Source: Methylophilus sp. DW102 (GTDB taxonomy: Bacteria > Pseudomonadota > Gammaproteobacteria > Burkholderiales > Methylophilaceae). Taken from it: a stretch of DNA of 64,000 bases. How positions within the stretch are numbered: position 1 is the stretch's first letter; every line of letters begins with the position of its first letter. The position numbers and the translations under genes were made by a program. The notes beneath the pieces were generated by a model. That model did no database searches and was not told where the DNA came from. It saw nothing but the letters and a program-made list of their open reading frames with translations. The stretch is taken from the NCBI RefSeq assembly GCF_037076555.1, contig NZ_AP029023.1:1240001-1304000 (forward strand). The letters are read 5' to 3'. This document shows, piece after piece, positions 12,488 to 21,352 of the stretch.

Positions 12488-13486
12488 TTAAAAGAACGCG
12501 TGTTCAGCATCTTCTGGCATGGCCACACCCGTTTGCTTGGCTTTTTGCAAGACCTCCCAGAAGTAGCGATAGGTCGCGCGGTCATGCAATTCACCTGCAT
12601 ATTGGATCGGCCCCCAGTCAGCGGCCTGTGCTGCCAGCAAAATGTTGGCGGCATCCGTCACTTCGTCATAATTCGGTTTCATGGCATCAACGATGGCCTG
12701 AATTTGTGTCGGGTAGATACTCCACATGCGCATAAAGCCAAACTCATTGCGCGCGCGTGCGGCGTCGCTAAAGGTCACTTCCACATTCTTGAGATCCAGC
12801 GTCACGTTATGGGCAGGCACGACACCATTTGCCAGTGCTGCGGAGACCACTTCCGTTTTAGCACGCGCCAGCAGGCGGTGATCAAACTGGCCAGGGCTGC
12901 GCATTGAGGCCGCAGGGATGGCGCCGTGGTGGGCGCTGACAAAGTCCATCAGGCCAAAGTCCAGCACTTGCAACCAGGGCAGTTGTGCAATCTCGTGCAC
13001 TTGGCGCAGGGCGCCATGGGTTTCAATCAGGATATGCACAGGGATTGCGCGGCGTATGCCATGTTGTTTGGCAACTTCTTGAATATAGCCGATCATTTCA
13101 CGGGCTTGCGCGATGTCGGTACATTTAGGGATCGTCAGGTAACTCAAGACTTCACCGGCCCCCCCCACCAAAATATCGATATCTTTTTTCCAGTGCGGAT
13201 GCGTATAGTCGTGAATGCGTGCCCCCGCCATATTGTATTGGTTGGCAGCAGAATTCAGCACACGCACGATCATTTCCGCATGCGCCTGCTCCTGGCCGCT
13301 GGCAGCGCCGTCTTCACAGTCGCAGGTGATGTCAAACACAGGACCGACCGCATTGGGGTTGGCCGGGTCTTGCAAGGACAAGGCTTTCAAAATCAGCTTT
13401 TCGCTGCCTGCAAAATGCTCACAAGCCGGGATCACCGGAAAGGGTTTTTCGCCACCAAAGAGCGCCTGGTTAGGATGAACGGCCAT
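12488..13486 (-). CDS. mcl: HpcH/HpaI-CitE family lyase, probable malyl-CoA/beta-methylmalyl-CoA lyase
   Basis: Probably the reversible aldol cleavage of beta-methylmalyl-CoA to propionyl-CoA and glyoxylate, and/or malyl-CoA to acetyl-CoA and glyoxylate. The 332-residue protein has the family's acidic motif (CDCEDGAASG), a metal-site Glu in ILIETHGAL, and a C-terminal SIYPTQIQAIVDA segment equivalent to the HP.QI motif of CoA-ester lyases. It sits two bases downstream of mch, whose product class is its substrate, and upstream of prpB. The symbol rests on this context. The exact acyl-CoA preference cannot be read from sequence, and citramalyl-CoA lyase activity is an alternative. Confidence 0.75.
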   Translation of the reverse strand: MAVHPNQALFGGEKPFPVIPACEHFAGSEKLILKALSLQDPANPNAVGPVFDITCDCEDGAASGQEQAHAEMIVRVLNSAANQYNMAGARIHDYTHPHWKKDIDILVGGAGEVLSYLTIPKCTDIAQAREMIGYIQEVAKQHGIRRAIPVHILIETHGALRQVHEIAQLPWLQVLDFGLMDFVSAHHGAIPAASMRSPGQFDHRLLARAKTEVVSAALANGVVPAHNVTLDLKNVEVTFSDAARARNEFGFMRMWSIYPTQIQAIVDAMKPNYDEVTDAANILLAAQAADWGPIQYAGELHDRATYRYFWEVLQKAKQTGVAMPEDAEHAFF

Positions 13487-13488
13487 GG

Positions 13489-14547
13489 TTAGTTTCCTTT
13501 TCGTGGAATTAAAACGGTGTAATCAAGGTCGAGTACCACATTGGGGTGGTAGCCCTGTGAGGTCTTGATGTTCTCAACATGATCTGGCGGAATATTCTTG
13601 AGGCCGATCATGCGTAGTCTGAGAGCGCCGAGCTGCGGGTGGGGCAGCGTCCATTGATCCAGCACTTCCGTCATGCAGTAAATCGTGTCGCCGGCGTAGC
13701 TGGGATTGGCATGTGTGCCGCCATTAATCGCCGCAATCGACAGCGCGTTTTCCAGGCCTTCAAAGCTCAATGCACGGCAGGCGGAAATCACTACGCCGCC
13801 ATAGACCAGACGCAGGCCTTGTGGCGTGGATTGCATCAGATGAGCATCAAAATGCAGTCTGGCATTGTTTTGGTACAAATGGGTAGCCAGCGTATGATCG
13901 CTATCGTTAATGGTGAGGCCAGCGGGATGGCGCAAACGTTCGCCTACGGTGTAGTCTTCCCAGAAGTAACGGCCACCGGTAGCCACCGCGATTTCTTGAT
14001 GCACATTAAACGGGGCGGGCAGGCGTAGATCCTTGGCAGCGACAAAGGCAGGCAAGTCAGGGATCACCGTGTCCGGCGCTGGGGCAGCCAGATTTTTCTT
14101 GTGCACCATTACCCAGCGCACCCAGCTTAAAACCGGTTGCTGGTCTTGATTGACAGAGGTCGAGCGTACCCAGACCACGCCATTTTTGCCACTTGAGTTT
14201 TGCTTGAGGCCGATCACTTCGCTGGAAGTGGTCAAGGTGTCACCGACATATACCGGCTGGATAAACCGTACATCGGCATATCCCAGGTTCGCCACGGCAT
14301 TGACTGAAATATCTGGTACCGTTTTGCCAAACGCGATATGAAAAGCCAGCAAGTCATCAATGGGCATCTGCGCATAGCCCAACGACAAGGCAAACGGCGC
14401 GCTGCAATGCAATGGATTGCGTGCGCCTGTCAGCGCGATATATAGAGCTGTGTCGCCGCTGGTGATGGTGCGAGGCGTCGCATGCGGGATGACTTCGCCC
14501 AGCTTGAAGTCTTCAAAAAAACGCCCGGCGTTGATTTTGCCTGTCAT
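13489..14547 (-). CDS. mch: Mesaconyl-CoA hydratase (beta-methylmalyl-CoA dehydratase), double hot-dog MaoC family
   Basis: Interconverts (2R,3S)-beta-methylmalyl-CoA and mesaconyl-C1-CoA. The 352-residue protein contains two MaoC-like hot-dog domains. From memory it resembles Chloroflexus-type Mch through most of its length, in segments such as FFEDFKLGE, ATPRTITSGD, FGKTVPDISVNA, YVGDTL, ALSIAAINGGTHANPSYAGD and LDYTVLIPR. Both the length and the terminal VLIPR segment fit that family. It is placed between the citE-like gene and mcl with almost no spacing, giving a hydratase-lyase pair. In the ethylmalonyl-CoA pathway and the 3-hydroxypropionate bicycle this enzyme works directly with Mcl. 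Confidence 0.88.
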   Translation of the reverse strand: MTGKINAGRFFEDFKLGEVIPHATPRTITSGDTALYIALTGARNPLHCSAPFALSLGYAQMPIDDLLAFHIAFGKTVPDISVNAVANLGYADVRFIQPVYVGDTLTTSSEVIGLKQNSSGKNGVVWVRSTSVNQDQQPVLSWVRWVMVHKKNLAAPAPDTVIPDLPAFVAAKDLRLPAPFNVHQEIAVATGGRYFWEDYTVGERLRHPAGLTINDSDHTLATHLYQNNARLHFDAHLMQSTPQGLRLVYGGVVISACRALSFEGLENALSIAAINGGTHANPSYAGDTIYCMTEVLDQWTLPHPQLGALRLRMIGLKNIPPDHVENIKTSQGYHPNVVLDLDYTVLIPRKGN

Positions 14548-14556
14548 GTTGATTCC

Positions 14557-15438
14557 TTAAATGAATTCTTCTTCTAGCTCTGCAATCGCTTCTGATAATT
14601 TGATGAGTCGTTGTGCAGCTTTAATATGGTGGTGTTCCACCAGTTTGTCGTTGACCACGACCGTTCCTTTACCGCCTTCGTTTGCCTCTTTCAGGGCTTT
14701 AATAATCAACCTTGCATGTTCGACCTCAGACCTTTGCGGGGTATACGCATCATTGCAATAAGCAATTTGCGCTGGATGCACCAGTGACTTGCCATCCATG
14801 CCTATGTCGCGCCCCAGGCGGCAGGCATATTCAAACGAATGCATGTTCTTAAAATCAGACGTAATGCCATCAATCACGCCTTTGCCATACGCACGCGCCG
14901 CCAGAATGACCAGCGATAAGGAGGTGAGGATGGCAGAGCGTTCATGCGTTACACGTGCATGCAGTTGCGAAATGAGGTCAGAGGTGGCCATCACCATACA
15001 GATCACGCGCTCAGAGGCGGCCGCAATTTCCTTAGCGTTTAATACTGCCAGCGGGCTCTCTATCATCACCATCATCGGCACATCCTTGCCACCGGCATCA
15101 TCCAGCAGCTGTTGTGCCTGCAACACGTCTTCGCGAGACTCGATATTGGGGAACAGAATGGCATCTGCGCCAATATTGGCCACTGCCTTGATGTCGTCAT
15201 GGCCCCAAATCGAGTGCAGATCATTGACACGCACCACCACTTCACGTTTGCCATAGCCACCTTGCTTGACGGCATTAACAACGTTTTCCCGTGATTGCAC
15301 TTTGACATCCACCAGAATCGGGTCGCCCAGATCCAGAATGACGGAGTCTGCCGCTAATGTGCGCGCGCGCTCCAAATAGTGCTGATTGCAGCCAGGGACA
15401 TATAGCATCGAGCGTCGTGGTCTGAGTGCATATGACAT
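14557..15438 (-). CDS. CitE-like CoA-ester lyase, candidate citramalyl-CoA lyase
   Basis: A 293-residue CitE/HpcH family protein. Likely first gene of the minus-strand operon citE - mch - mcl - prpBCD. The open frame continues upstream to 15615, but the ATG at 15436-15438 (MSYALRPRRSMLYVPG) has AAGGAAAA at the right distance and gives the normal family N-terminus. MIESPLAVLNAKEI (metal-site Glu), TSDL (Asp) and SLVHPAQI are present. The usual LEDAV motif is changed to LGDPI, so the conserved Glu is replaced by Gly. By neighbours it could cleave citramalyl-CoA to pyruvate and acetyl-CoA, but the substitution makes substrate or activity uncertain. Confidence 0.8.
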   Translation of the reverse strand: MSYALRPRRSMLYVPGCNQHYLERARTLAADSVILDLGDPILVDVKVQSRENVVNAVKQGGYGKREVVVRVNDLHSIWGHDDIKAVANIGADAILFPNIESREDVLQAQQLLDDAGGKDVPMMVMIESPLAVLNAKEIAAASERVICMVMATSDLISQLHARVTHERSAILTSLSLVILAARAYGKGVIDGITSDFKNMHSFEYACRLGRDIGMDGKSLVHPAQIAYCNDAYTPQRSEVEHARLIIKALKEANEGGKGTVVVNDKLVEHHHIKAAQRLIKLSEAIAELEEEFI

Positions 15439-15472
15439 GGGTTTTCCTTTGTTGCAGCTAGAATTGAATTCA

Positions 15473-15525
15473 TTATTCATGAATAAAAAAACTCTGTCAA
15501 CAAATATCTTATGTCTTATATAAGA
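15473..15525. promoter_or_regulatory. Candidate operators in the citE-mch-mcl-prp / gntR divergent region
   Basis: Two perfect palindromes lie in the AT-rich divergent spacer. TTATTCATGAATAA (15473-15486) is close to the citE-like start. TCTTATATAAGA (15514-15525) is nested within a wider dyad, ATATCTTA (15504-15511) and TAAGATAT (15521-15528). Short AT-rich palindromes of this kind are typical GntR-family sites and this is the only space the two transcripts share. Autoregulation and control of the prp operon by the adjacent regulator is inferred. Confidence 0.55.
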
Positions 15526-15619
15526 TATAAAATAGTAGACAACAAAAAAGCGCTGTGATATAAATTGAATAACTAATTTTTTGGCGTCTTGTGATGCCTG
15601 CAAGTGTGGAGTCAAGGAT

Positions 15620-16354
15620 ATGGATAAACAAGTCGGATCGGCCAGCTACAGACCGTTATATGACCAGATTAAGGTGTTGATCACCCAGAGCCTGATTGGT
15701 GGGGAGTGGCGCCCGGGTGACATGATCCCGAGTGAGATTGATCTGGCTCAGCGTTACAAGGTCAGTCAGGGCACGGTGCGCAAGGCAATAGATAGTCTGG
15801 CTACTGAAAATATTCTGATTCGTCGTCAGGGCAAGGGTACGTTTGTCGCGACCCATAATCAGGATGATGTGAAATTACGCTTTTTGCGTTTGACTGCTGA
15901 AACCGGCCAAAAAGAATTGTTACAGAATGAGTTTATCTCCTGTGTCAAAAGCAAAGCCAGTGTGCATATCGGTAAGGTGCTGGAAATGAAGGCAGGCGCG
16001 ACCACCATAGAGGTCAAGCGCTTGCTGACTTTTTCCGGCCGACCTCTGATTTATGACCACATTATTGTGCCCGCTGCGCCATTCAAAGGCTTGAATCGCG
16101 CCAAGGTGGAAGAAAGCAATGGCTCTATGTACAGCATGTATGAGTCGCAGTTTGGCATACGCATGATACGTGCTGAAGAGCGGATCAAAGCGGTGGCCGC
16201 AAATGCTGAAGTGGCGAAAGCCCTGGGGCTGAAAGAGGGCTATCCGCTGCTGAGCATAGAGCGCGTGTCGTTCACCTATGGCGATAAGCCAATGGAGTGG
16301 CGGTTAGGTTTGTGTCTGACCGATGACCACCACTACATGAGTGAATTGGAATGA
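15620..16354 (+). CDS. GntR-family (HutC/UTRA type) transcriptional regulator
   Basis: A 244-residue protein with an N-terminal GntR winged helix (residues about 8-75: LYDQIKVLITQSL, GDMIPSEIDLAQRYKVSQ, GTVRKAIDSLATENIL, GKGTFV) and a C-terminal UTRA ligand-binding domain. UTRA domains usually sense small carboxylates, sugars or amino acids. The ATG at 15620 follows GTCAAGGAT; the frame also extends to 15581 without a ribosome binding site. It is divergent from the citE-mch-mcl-prpBCD operon and upstream of malic enzyme and sdh. It is therefore the obvious candidate for controlling propionate/methylcitrate genes, with methylcitrate, propionyl-CoA or mesaconate as possible signals (inference). 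Confidence 0.9.
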   Translation: MDKQVGSASYRPLYDQIKVLITQSLIGGEWRPGDMIPSEIDLAQRYKVSQGTVRKAIDSLATENILIRRQGKGTFVATHNQDDVKLRFLRLTAETGQKELLQNEFISCVKSKASVHIGKVLEMKAGATTIEVKRLLTFSGRPLIYDHIIVPAAPFKGLNRAKVEESNGSMYSMYESQFGIRMIRAEERIKAVAANAEVAKALGLKEGYPLLSIERVSFTYGDKPMEWRLGLCLTDDHHYMSELE

Positions 16355-16363
16355 TTGAAAAAT

Positions 16364-16414
16364 CTTCATCAGCGGCGTTGAGCTGCGTATGTCCGTCTGG
16401 CTGCTGAAGTTTTT
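16364..16414 (+). terminator. Probable terminator after gntR
   Basis: CTTCATCAGC (16364-16373) pairs with GCTGCTGAAG (16400-16409) with one mismatch, and is followed by TTTTT. It lies 10 bp past the stop of the regulator gene, so malic enzyme probably has its own promoter in the remaining 130 bp. Confidence 0.6.
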
Positions 16415-16546
16415 GAATTATTCGGGATAAAAGAAATGACTTTTGAAAACACATTTTCGCGTTGTTGGGCTTTGCTTAGCTAGCCAACATGTATTTTGAA
16501 AAGTCTTGGTCGACGCAAAGACTGGTGAATAGAAAGAGGTTAATGA

Positions 16547-17749
16547 ATGGATGACTTAAAAAAACGCGCGCTGGACTACCACCAGTTTCCCAAGCCGGGC
16601 AAGCTGAGCGTGGAGTCGTCCAAGCCATGCGCAACGCAACAGGATTTATCCCTGGCCTACACGCCAGGGGTGGCCGCGCCAGTACTCGAAATAGAGGCGG
16701 ATCCTGCCAATGCCTACAAATATACCAACAAGGGCAATTTGGTGGCGGTGATCACCGATGGCACAGCCGTACTCGGACTGGGCAACGTCGGTGCTTTGGC
16801 CGGCAAGCCGGTGATGGAAGGCAAGGGCGTGCTGTTTAAACGCTTTGCAGATATTGATGTATTTGATATTGAAGTCAATGCCGCCACGCCTGACGAGTTT
16901 ATCCAGACCGTCGTCAATATCGCGCCGACTTTTGGCGGGATCAATCTGGAAGATATCGCTGCCCCGCACTGTTTTTATATTGAATCCGAACTGAAAAAAC
17001 GCCTGGATATTCCGGTGTTTCATGATGACCAGCATGGTACGGCCGTGATTGTGGCAGCAGCCTTGTTAAATGCGCTTGAACTCCAAGGCAAAACCTTGCC
17101 CCGCGCCAAAATTGTATTTTTAGGTGCGGGTGCGGCGGGTTGCTCGTGTGCCAAGTTGCTTAAGCTGATGGGCGCCACTGATATCACCATGGTGGATCGC
17201 AAAGGCGTGCTCGATTTGGCGCGGGATGACTTGCATGACAATAACCGTGCGTTGGCCATTACGGCTGGCAAGGTGAGCTCCCTGGCAGAGGCCATGCAGG
17301 GCGCAGATGTATTTATCGGTGTGTCGGCCAAAAATGGCTTGCCAGCAGAGCTGGTGGCCAGTATGGCGGCCAAACCGGTGATTTTTGCACTGGCCAATCC
17401 AGATCCTGAAATTTTACCCAGCCAGGTTTTCGCCGTGCGTGATGACGTGATTATGGCCACCGGCCGCAGTGATTTCCCGAATCAGGTTAATAATGCCTTG
17501 TGCTTCCCCTATTTGTTCCGTGGTGCGCTGGATGCCAAGGCCAAACAGATTACCGAGCAGATGAAAGTGGCGGCAGCAAAAGCGCTCAGTCAGCTGGCGC
17601 GCGAGCCTGTGCCGCAGCAAGTACTGGAGGCGTACCAGTTAACGTCTTTGTCGTTTGGCAAGGAATACATTATTCCCAAGCCGTTTGATCCACGCTTGAT
17701 GGAATACGTGGCTGGTGCAGTGGCACGTGCAGCGCAGGCAGACGAGTAG
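16547..17749 (+). CDS. Malic enzyme (NAD(P)-dependent malate dehydrogenase, oxaloacetate-decarboxylating), short form
   Basis: Converts malate to pyruvate and CO2 with reduction of NAD(P). The 400-residue protein has an N-terminal malic domain (YTPGVAAPVLEI; GNVGALAGKPVMEGK) and the catalytic-site segment FHDDQHGTA. A Rossmann domain follows (FLGAGAAGCSCAKLLKLMG). It lacks the phosphotransacetylase-like C-terminal half of enterobacterial MaeB, so it is the compact form. AGAGG precedes the ATG. It is followed four bases later by sdhC. This suggests that malate made from succinate via SDH and fumarase is drained to pyruvate. Cofactor preference is not evident from sequence. Confidence 0.92.
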   Translation: MDDLKKRALDYHQFPKPGKLSVESSKPCATQQDLSLAYTPGVAAPVLEIEADPANAYKYTNKGNLVAVITDGTAVLGLGNVGALAGKPVMEGKGVLFKRFADIDVFDIEVNAATPDEFIQTVVNIAPTFGGINLEDIAAPHCFYIESELKKRLDIPVFHDDQHGTAVIVAAALLNALELQGKTLPRAKIVFLGAGAAGCSCAKLLKLMGATDITMVDRKGVLDLARDDLHDNNRALAITAGKVSSLAEAMQGADVFIGVSAKNGLPAELVASMAAKPVIFALANPDPEILPSQVFAVRDDVIMATGRSDFPNQVNNALCFPYLFRGALDAKAKQITEQMKVAAAKALSQLAREPVPQQVLEAYQLTSLSFGKEYIIPKPFDPRLMEYVAGAVARAAQADE

Positions 17750-17753
17750 CCGC

Positions 17754-18146
17754 ATGATTGTTAAAAAGCAGAAAAAACAGCGGCCCAAGAATCTGGATTT
17801 ATTCACGATCCGGCTGCCGGTCAATGCCGTGGTGTCTATCATGCACCGGGCCAGTGGCGTCGCACTGTTTTTGATCCAGCCATTGCTGTTATGGACCTTG
17901 TATCTGTCATTGTCTAGCGCTGCGGGCTATCAAAGCGTGGCCGGCCAATTGCAAACATGGCCAGTCAAGTGTCTGGTCACGGCCTTGGCCTGGGCGTTTT
18001 TTCATCATTTTTATGCAGGTATTCGTCATCTGGCGATGGATGTGCATTGGATGACCACCCTGCAAAAGGCAAGGTTCTCCAGCCGCGTTGTGCTGGGATT
18101 GGTGGCGTTCACCATGTTGTGGATGTTATGGGCGATTTGGGGCTGA
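17754..18146 (+). CDS. sdhC: Succinate dehydrogenase cytochrome b556 subunit SdhC
   Basis: Membrane anchor of complex II that helps bind heme b and ubiquinone. The 130-residue protein has three hydrophobic helices and the family segments SIMHRASGVALF and HHFYAGIRHLAMD. The latter has the His residues expected for heme ligation. The ATG at 17754 is chosen over a longer frame from 17715 because it follows the malic enzyme stop by four bases and gives the usual basic N-terminus (MIVKKQKKQRPKNLDLF). Confidence 0.93.
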   Translation: MIVKKQKKQRPKNLDLFTIRLPVNAVVSIMHRASGVALFLIQPLLLWTLYLSLSSAAGYQSVAGQLQTWPVKCLVTALAWAFFHHFYAGIRHLAMDVHWMTTLQKARFSSRVVLGLVAFTMLWMLWAIWG

Positions 18147-18152
18147 GTCAGC

Positions 18153-18506
18153 ATGCTATTTGAACTGCTTACGGCGAAATACCCTGGCATGCGTCGCTGG
18201 CTGACGCAGCGGCTGTGTGCCTTGTCCATGGCCTTGGGGCTGTTGTTATTCTGCATGCGGCTGCTGTGGTTGTCGCCAGCTAGTTATCACGACTGGGTGG
18301 CCTTGTTTGCGCCCTGGTGGTGGCGCCTGCTGACACTGTGGTTTTTTATCTGCATGTTATTGCATGCGTGGCTGGGTGTGCGAGATGTGCTGAGGGATTA
18401 TGTGCCGCATCTGGGCGTACGGTCGGTGCTGCAACGATTGGTAGATATTGCGGTGTGGGGAAATGCACTCGCAGTATTGTGGATTTTATTTGGAATGAAG
18501 ATTTAA
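18153..18506 (+). CDS. sdhD: Succinate dehydrogenase membrane anchor subunit SdhD
   Basis: A 117-residue protein with three predicted membrane helices (about residues 20-40, 53-72 and 90-112). The heme-proximal segment [16 protein letters not shown] is characteristic of SdhD. It lies between sdhC and sdhA with gaps of 6 and 10 bp. The tryptophan-rich [11 protein letters not shown] is at the start of helix 2. Confidence 0.9.
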   Translation: MLFELLTAKYPGMRRWLTQRLCALSMALGLLLFCMRLLWLSPASYHDWVALFAPWWWRLLTLWFFICMLLHAWLGVRDVLRDYVPHLGVRSVLQRLVDIAVWGNALAVLWILFGMKI

Positions 18507-18516
18507 GGTGAATGGC

Positions 18517-20304
18517 ATGACCAAGACAGCGCAGGGGACAGGTGCAAGCAAACTACAGCATCATCAGGTAGATGCCGTCATCGTCGGCGGTGGTGGGGCT
18601 GGCTTGCGTGCGGCATTGCAGCTGGCGGAATCCGGCGCCGATGTCGCTGTGCTGTCCAAAGTGTTCCCCACCCGTTCACATACCGTGGCGGCACAAGGCG
18701 GCATTGCCGCCGCGCTCGGTAATGTGTCTGATGACAACTGGTTGTGGCATATGTATGACACCATCAAGGGCTCGGATTACCTGGGCGACCAGGATGCGAT
18801 TGAGTTTATGTGCCGCAATGCGGCCAAGGCCATTATTGAACTGGAGCACTTTGGCATGCCGTTCGACCGCCTCGAAAATGGCCGCATCTTTCAGCGCCCG
18901 TTTGGCGGCATGACCCGCAATTTTGGCGAGCAAGCGATTTCGCGGACCTGTGCTGTGGCGGACCGCACCGGCCATGCCATGCTGCATACGCTGTATCAGC
19001 GCAACGTCAAGGCCAACACTCAATTCCTGATTGAGTGGTTTGCCCTGGACCTGATTCGGGATGCCGATGGAGATATCTTGGGCGTGATTGCGCTCGAAAT
19101 CGAAACCGGCGACATTCATGTGATTCATGCCAAAGCCACCATGCTGGCCACGGGTGGCGGTGGCCGCATCTTCCAGGCCAGTACCAATGCCTATATCAAT
19201 ACGGGGGATGGCTTGGGCATGGCCGCGCGCGCAGGCCTGCCGTTGCAGGATATGGAGTTCTGGCAGTTTCACCCCACCGGGGTATTGAATGCCGGCGTAT
19301 TGATTACTGAAGGCGTGCGTGGCGAGGGCGGTTATTTGGTGAATAGCGAGGGCGAGCGTTTTATGGAGCGCTATGCGCCCAATGCCAAAGACCTGGCCAG
19401 CCGCGATGTGGTGTCGCGCGCCATGGCGACCGAGATTAAAGAAGGCCGCGGCGTTGGCAAGCATAAAGACGCGGTGTACCTCAAGCTAGATCATTTAGGG
19501 GAAGACATCATCAGCAAACGCTTGCCTGGCATCCGCGAGATTGCCAAAACCTTTGCCGGCGTAGACCCAACCCAGGCGCCTATCCCGGTGGTGCCGACCG
19601 CGCATTACATGATGGGTGGCGTGCCCACCAATCTGGATGGTCAGGTTGTGGTACATGACGGCCAGTCTGAGCGTGTCGTCAATGGTTTGTATGCGGTGGG
19701 CGAATGTGCCTGCGTCTCTGTGCATGGCGCCAATCGTCTGGGCTCTAACTCTTTACTGGATCTGGTGGTGTTTGGCAAAGCGGCAGGTGACAAAATGGCG
19801 GCAGAGATTGCTGCCAACCGTGCGCACAAGCCGCTGCCCGCGAATGTCGCGGATGCAACGCTGGCGCGTGTTAACCGCCTTGAAAATGGTGGGGGCGAGA
19901 AAGTGGCTGAGGTGGGCTTGGCGATGCGCCAGACCATGCAAAAACATTGCGGGGTATTCCGTTTTCCTGATTTATTGGCCGACGGCGTAGACGCCATCAA
20001 GCAAGTGGCCCAGCGTGCCGGGCAGTTAAGAATTGCTGATACAAGCAAGGTGTTTAACACGGCCAGGGTCGAAGCGCTGGAGCTGGATAACCTGATGGAG
20101 GTGGCGCTGGCAACCATGCAAGCGGCCCATGCGCGTCAGGAAAGCCGCGGCGCCCATGCCCGTGAGGATTATCCCGAGCGTGACGATACGCATTGGCTCA
20201 GTCATTCGCTGTATTTTGCCCGCGAGCAAAAGCTGGTGTACAAGCCGGTGCGCCTTAAACCATTGACCGTAGAACCATTCGAGTTGAAGAAAAGGGTGTA
20301 TTGA
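18517..20304 (+). CDS. sdhA: Succinate dehydrogenase flavoprotein subunit SdhA
   Basis: Catalytic subunit oxidising succinate to fumarate. The 595-residue protein has the FAD-binding [11 protein letters not shown], the covalent-FAD histidine in [11 protein letters not shown], and active-site segments HPTG and GEGGYLVN. The second FAD contact is [20 protein letters not shown] at 18508 is in frame, but the ATG at 18517 has AAGGTG at a suitable distance. Both prp-derived succinate and general TCA succinate would enter here. Confidence 0.97.
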   Translation: MTKTAQGTGASKLQHHQVDAVIVGGGGAGLRAALQLAESGADVAVLSKVFPTRSHTVAAQGGIAAALGNVSDDNWLWHMYDTIKGSDYLGDQDAIEFMCRNAAKAIIELEHFGMPFDRLENGRIFQRPFGGMTRNFGEQAISRTCAVADRTGHAMLHTLYQRNVKANTQFLIEWFALDLIRDADGDILGVIALEIETGDIHVIHAKATMLATGGGGRIFQASTNAYINTGDGLGMAARAGLPLQDMEFWQFHPTGVLNAGVLITEGVRGEGGYLVNSEGERFMERYAPNAKDLASRDVVSRAMATEIKEGRGVGKHKDAVYLKLDHLGEDIISKRLPGIREIAKTFAGVDPTQAPIPVVPTAHYMMGGVPTNLDGQVVVHDGQSERVVNGLYAVGECACVSVHGANRLGSNSLLDLVVFGKAAGDKMAAEIAANRAHKPLPANVADATLARVNRLENGGGEKVAEVGLAMRQTMQKHCGVFRFPDLLADGVDAIKQVAQRAGQLRIADTSKVFNTARVEALELDNLMEVALATMQAAHARQESRGAHAREDYPERDDTHWLSHSLYFAREQKLVYKPVRLKPLTVEPFELKKRVY

Positions 20305-20305
20305 T

Positions 20306-21052
20306 ATGCGTTTCTCTATTTACCGGTTTAATCCCGACGTAGACAAAAAGCCCTATATGCAGGACTACGAGGTCACGCTGGAAGACAGTGACCAGATGTT
20401 ATTGGACGCGCTGATGCGGATTAAAGAACTGGACGAAACGCTCAGTATGCGCAAGTCCTGCCGTGAAGGTGTGTGTGGCAGTGATGCCATGAATATCAAT
20501 GGCAAAAATGGCCTGGCCTGTATTACCAAACTCAGCGATCTGCAAGAACCTGTGGTATTGCGTCCCATGCCTGGCTTGCCTGTGATTCGTGATCTGGTCG
20601 TGGATATGACGCAATTCTTTGATAACTATCATTCGGTGATGCCTTATTTGCAAAACCACGAGACGCCGCCGGAAACCGAGCGCCTGCAAAGCCCGGAAGA
20701 CCGTGCCAAGCTGGATGGCTTGTATGAGTGCATTTTGTGTGGGGCTTGTACAACCTCTTGCCCCAGCTTCTGGTGGAATCCGGACAAATTTGTCGGTCCG
20801 GCAGGGCTGATGCAGGCTTACCGCTTTATTGCCGACAGCCGTGATCAGGAACAGGATGCGCGGTTGGAGAATCTGGAAGACCCTTACCGTTTGTATCGTT
20901 GCCACAACATCATGAACTGTACCGATGTCTGCCCGAAAAAGCTGAATCCAAACGCTGCCATTGCAGCGATTAAAGACCTCAAGATCGAAAAAGCCAAGGC
21001 CCATCAAGACAGCAAGCCGGGTAAGAAGATATTTGGTATCAAAGTGTTATAG
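20306..21052 (+). CDS. sdhB: Succinate dehydrogenase iron-sulfur subunit SdhB
   Basis: Electron-transfer subunit of complex II, 248 residues. Cys motifs for the three clusters are visible: SCREGVCGSDAMN for [2Fe-2S], CILCGACTTSCPSFWW, and CHNIMNCTDVCPKKLNP for [4Fe-4S] and [3Fe-4S]. The start codon is one base after the sdhA stop, indicating tight coupling. Confidence 0.97.
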   Translation: MRFSIYRFNPDVDKKPYMQDYEVTLEDSDQMLLDALMRIKELDETLSMRKSCREGVCGSDAMNINGKNGLACITKLSDLQEPVVLRPMPGLPVIRDLVVDMTQFFDNYHSVMPYLQNHETPPETERLQSPEDRAKLDGLYECILCGACTTSCPSFWWNPDKFVGPAGLMQAYRFIADSRDQEQDARLENLEDPYRLYRCHNIMNCTDVCPKKLNPNAAIAAIKDLKIEKAKAHQDSKPGKKIFGIKVL

Positions 21053-21061
21053 GGGGAAGCC

Positions 21062-21352
21062 ATGCTGAATGCTGAAATTTTACGTGACGCCGAGCAGCGG
21101 CGACTGACCTGGCGCTGCCGCCGCGGCATGCTGGAACTCGATATCGTATTGCAACGCTTTGTCAGTGAGCAATTTGGCAGCCTGACACTGGCAGAAATGG
21201 AGCAACTGGATGCCTTGCTCGAACTGCCAGATAACGTGTTTTGGGACTTGATTCAGGGCGTAAAAGCCCCGACCGGAGACCTCAAGCCTATGGCAGCCCT
21301 TCTTCAAAAATTGAGTGCGAGCCGGCCGACGGCAGAACAGGAGACCAGATGA
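21062..21352 (+). CDS. sdhE: FAD assembly factor SdhE
   Basis: A 96-residue SdhE/YgfY-family protein that promotes covalent flavinylation of SdhA. The signature RRGMLELD (RGxxE) is at residues 20-27, followed by the helical ALLELPDNVFWDLI segment. It has a longer C-terminal tail than most homologues, and that tail overlaps the next gene by four bases. Confidence 0.93.
   Translation: MLNAEILRDAEQRRLTWRCRRGMLELDIVLQRFVSEQFGSLTLAEMEQLDALLELPDNVFWDLIQGVKAPTGDLKPMAALLQKLSASRPTAEQETR

Noticed and set aside
15439-15615. N-terminal extension of the CitE-like protein up to 15615
   Set aside because: The extension is AT-rich with no family similarity and would cover the regulatory spacer; the ATG at 15438 has a good ribosome binding site.
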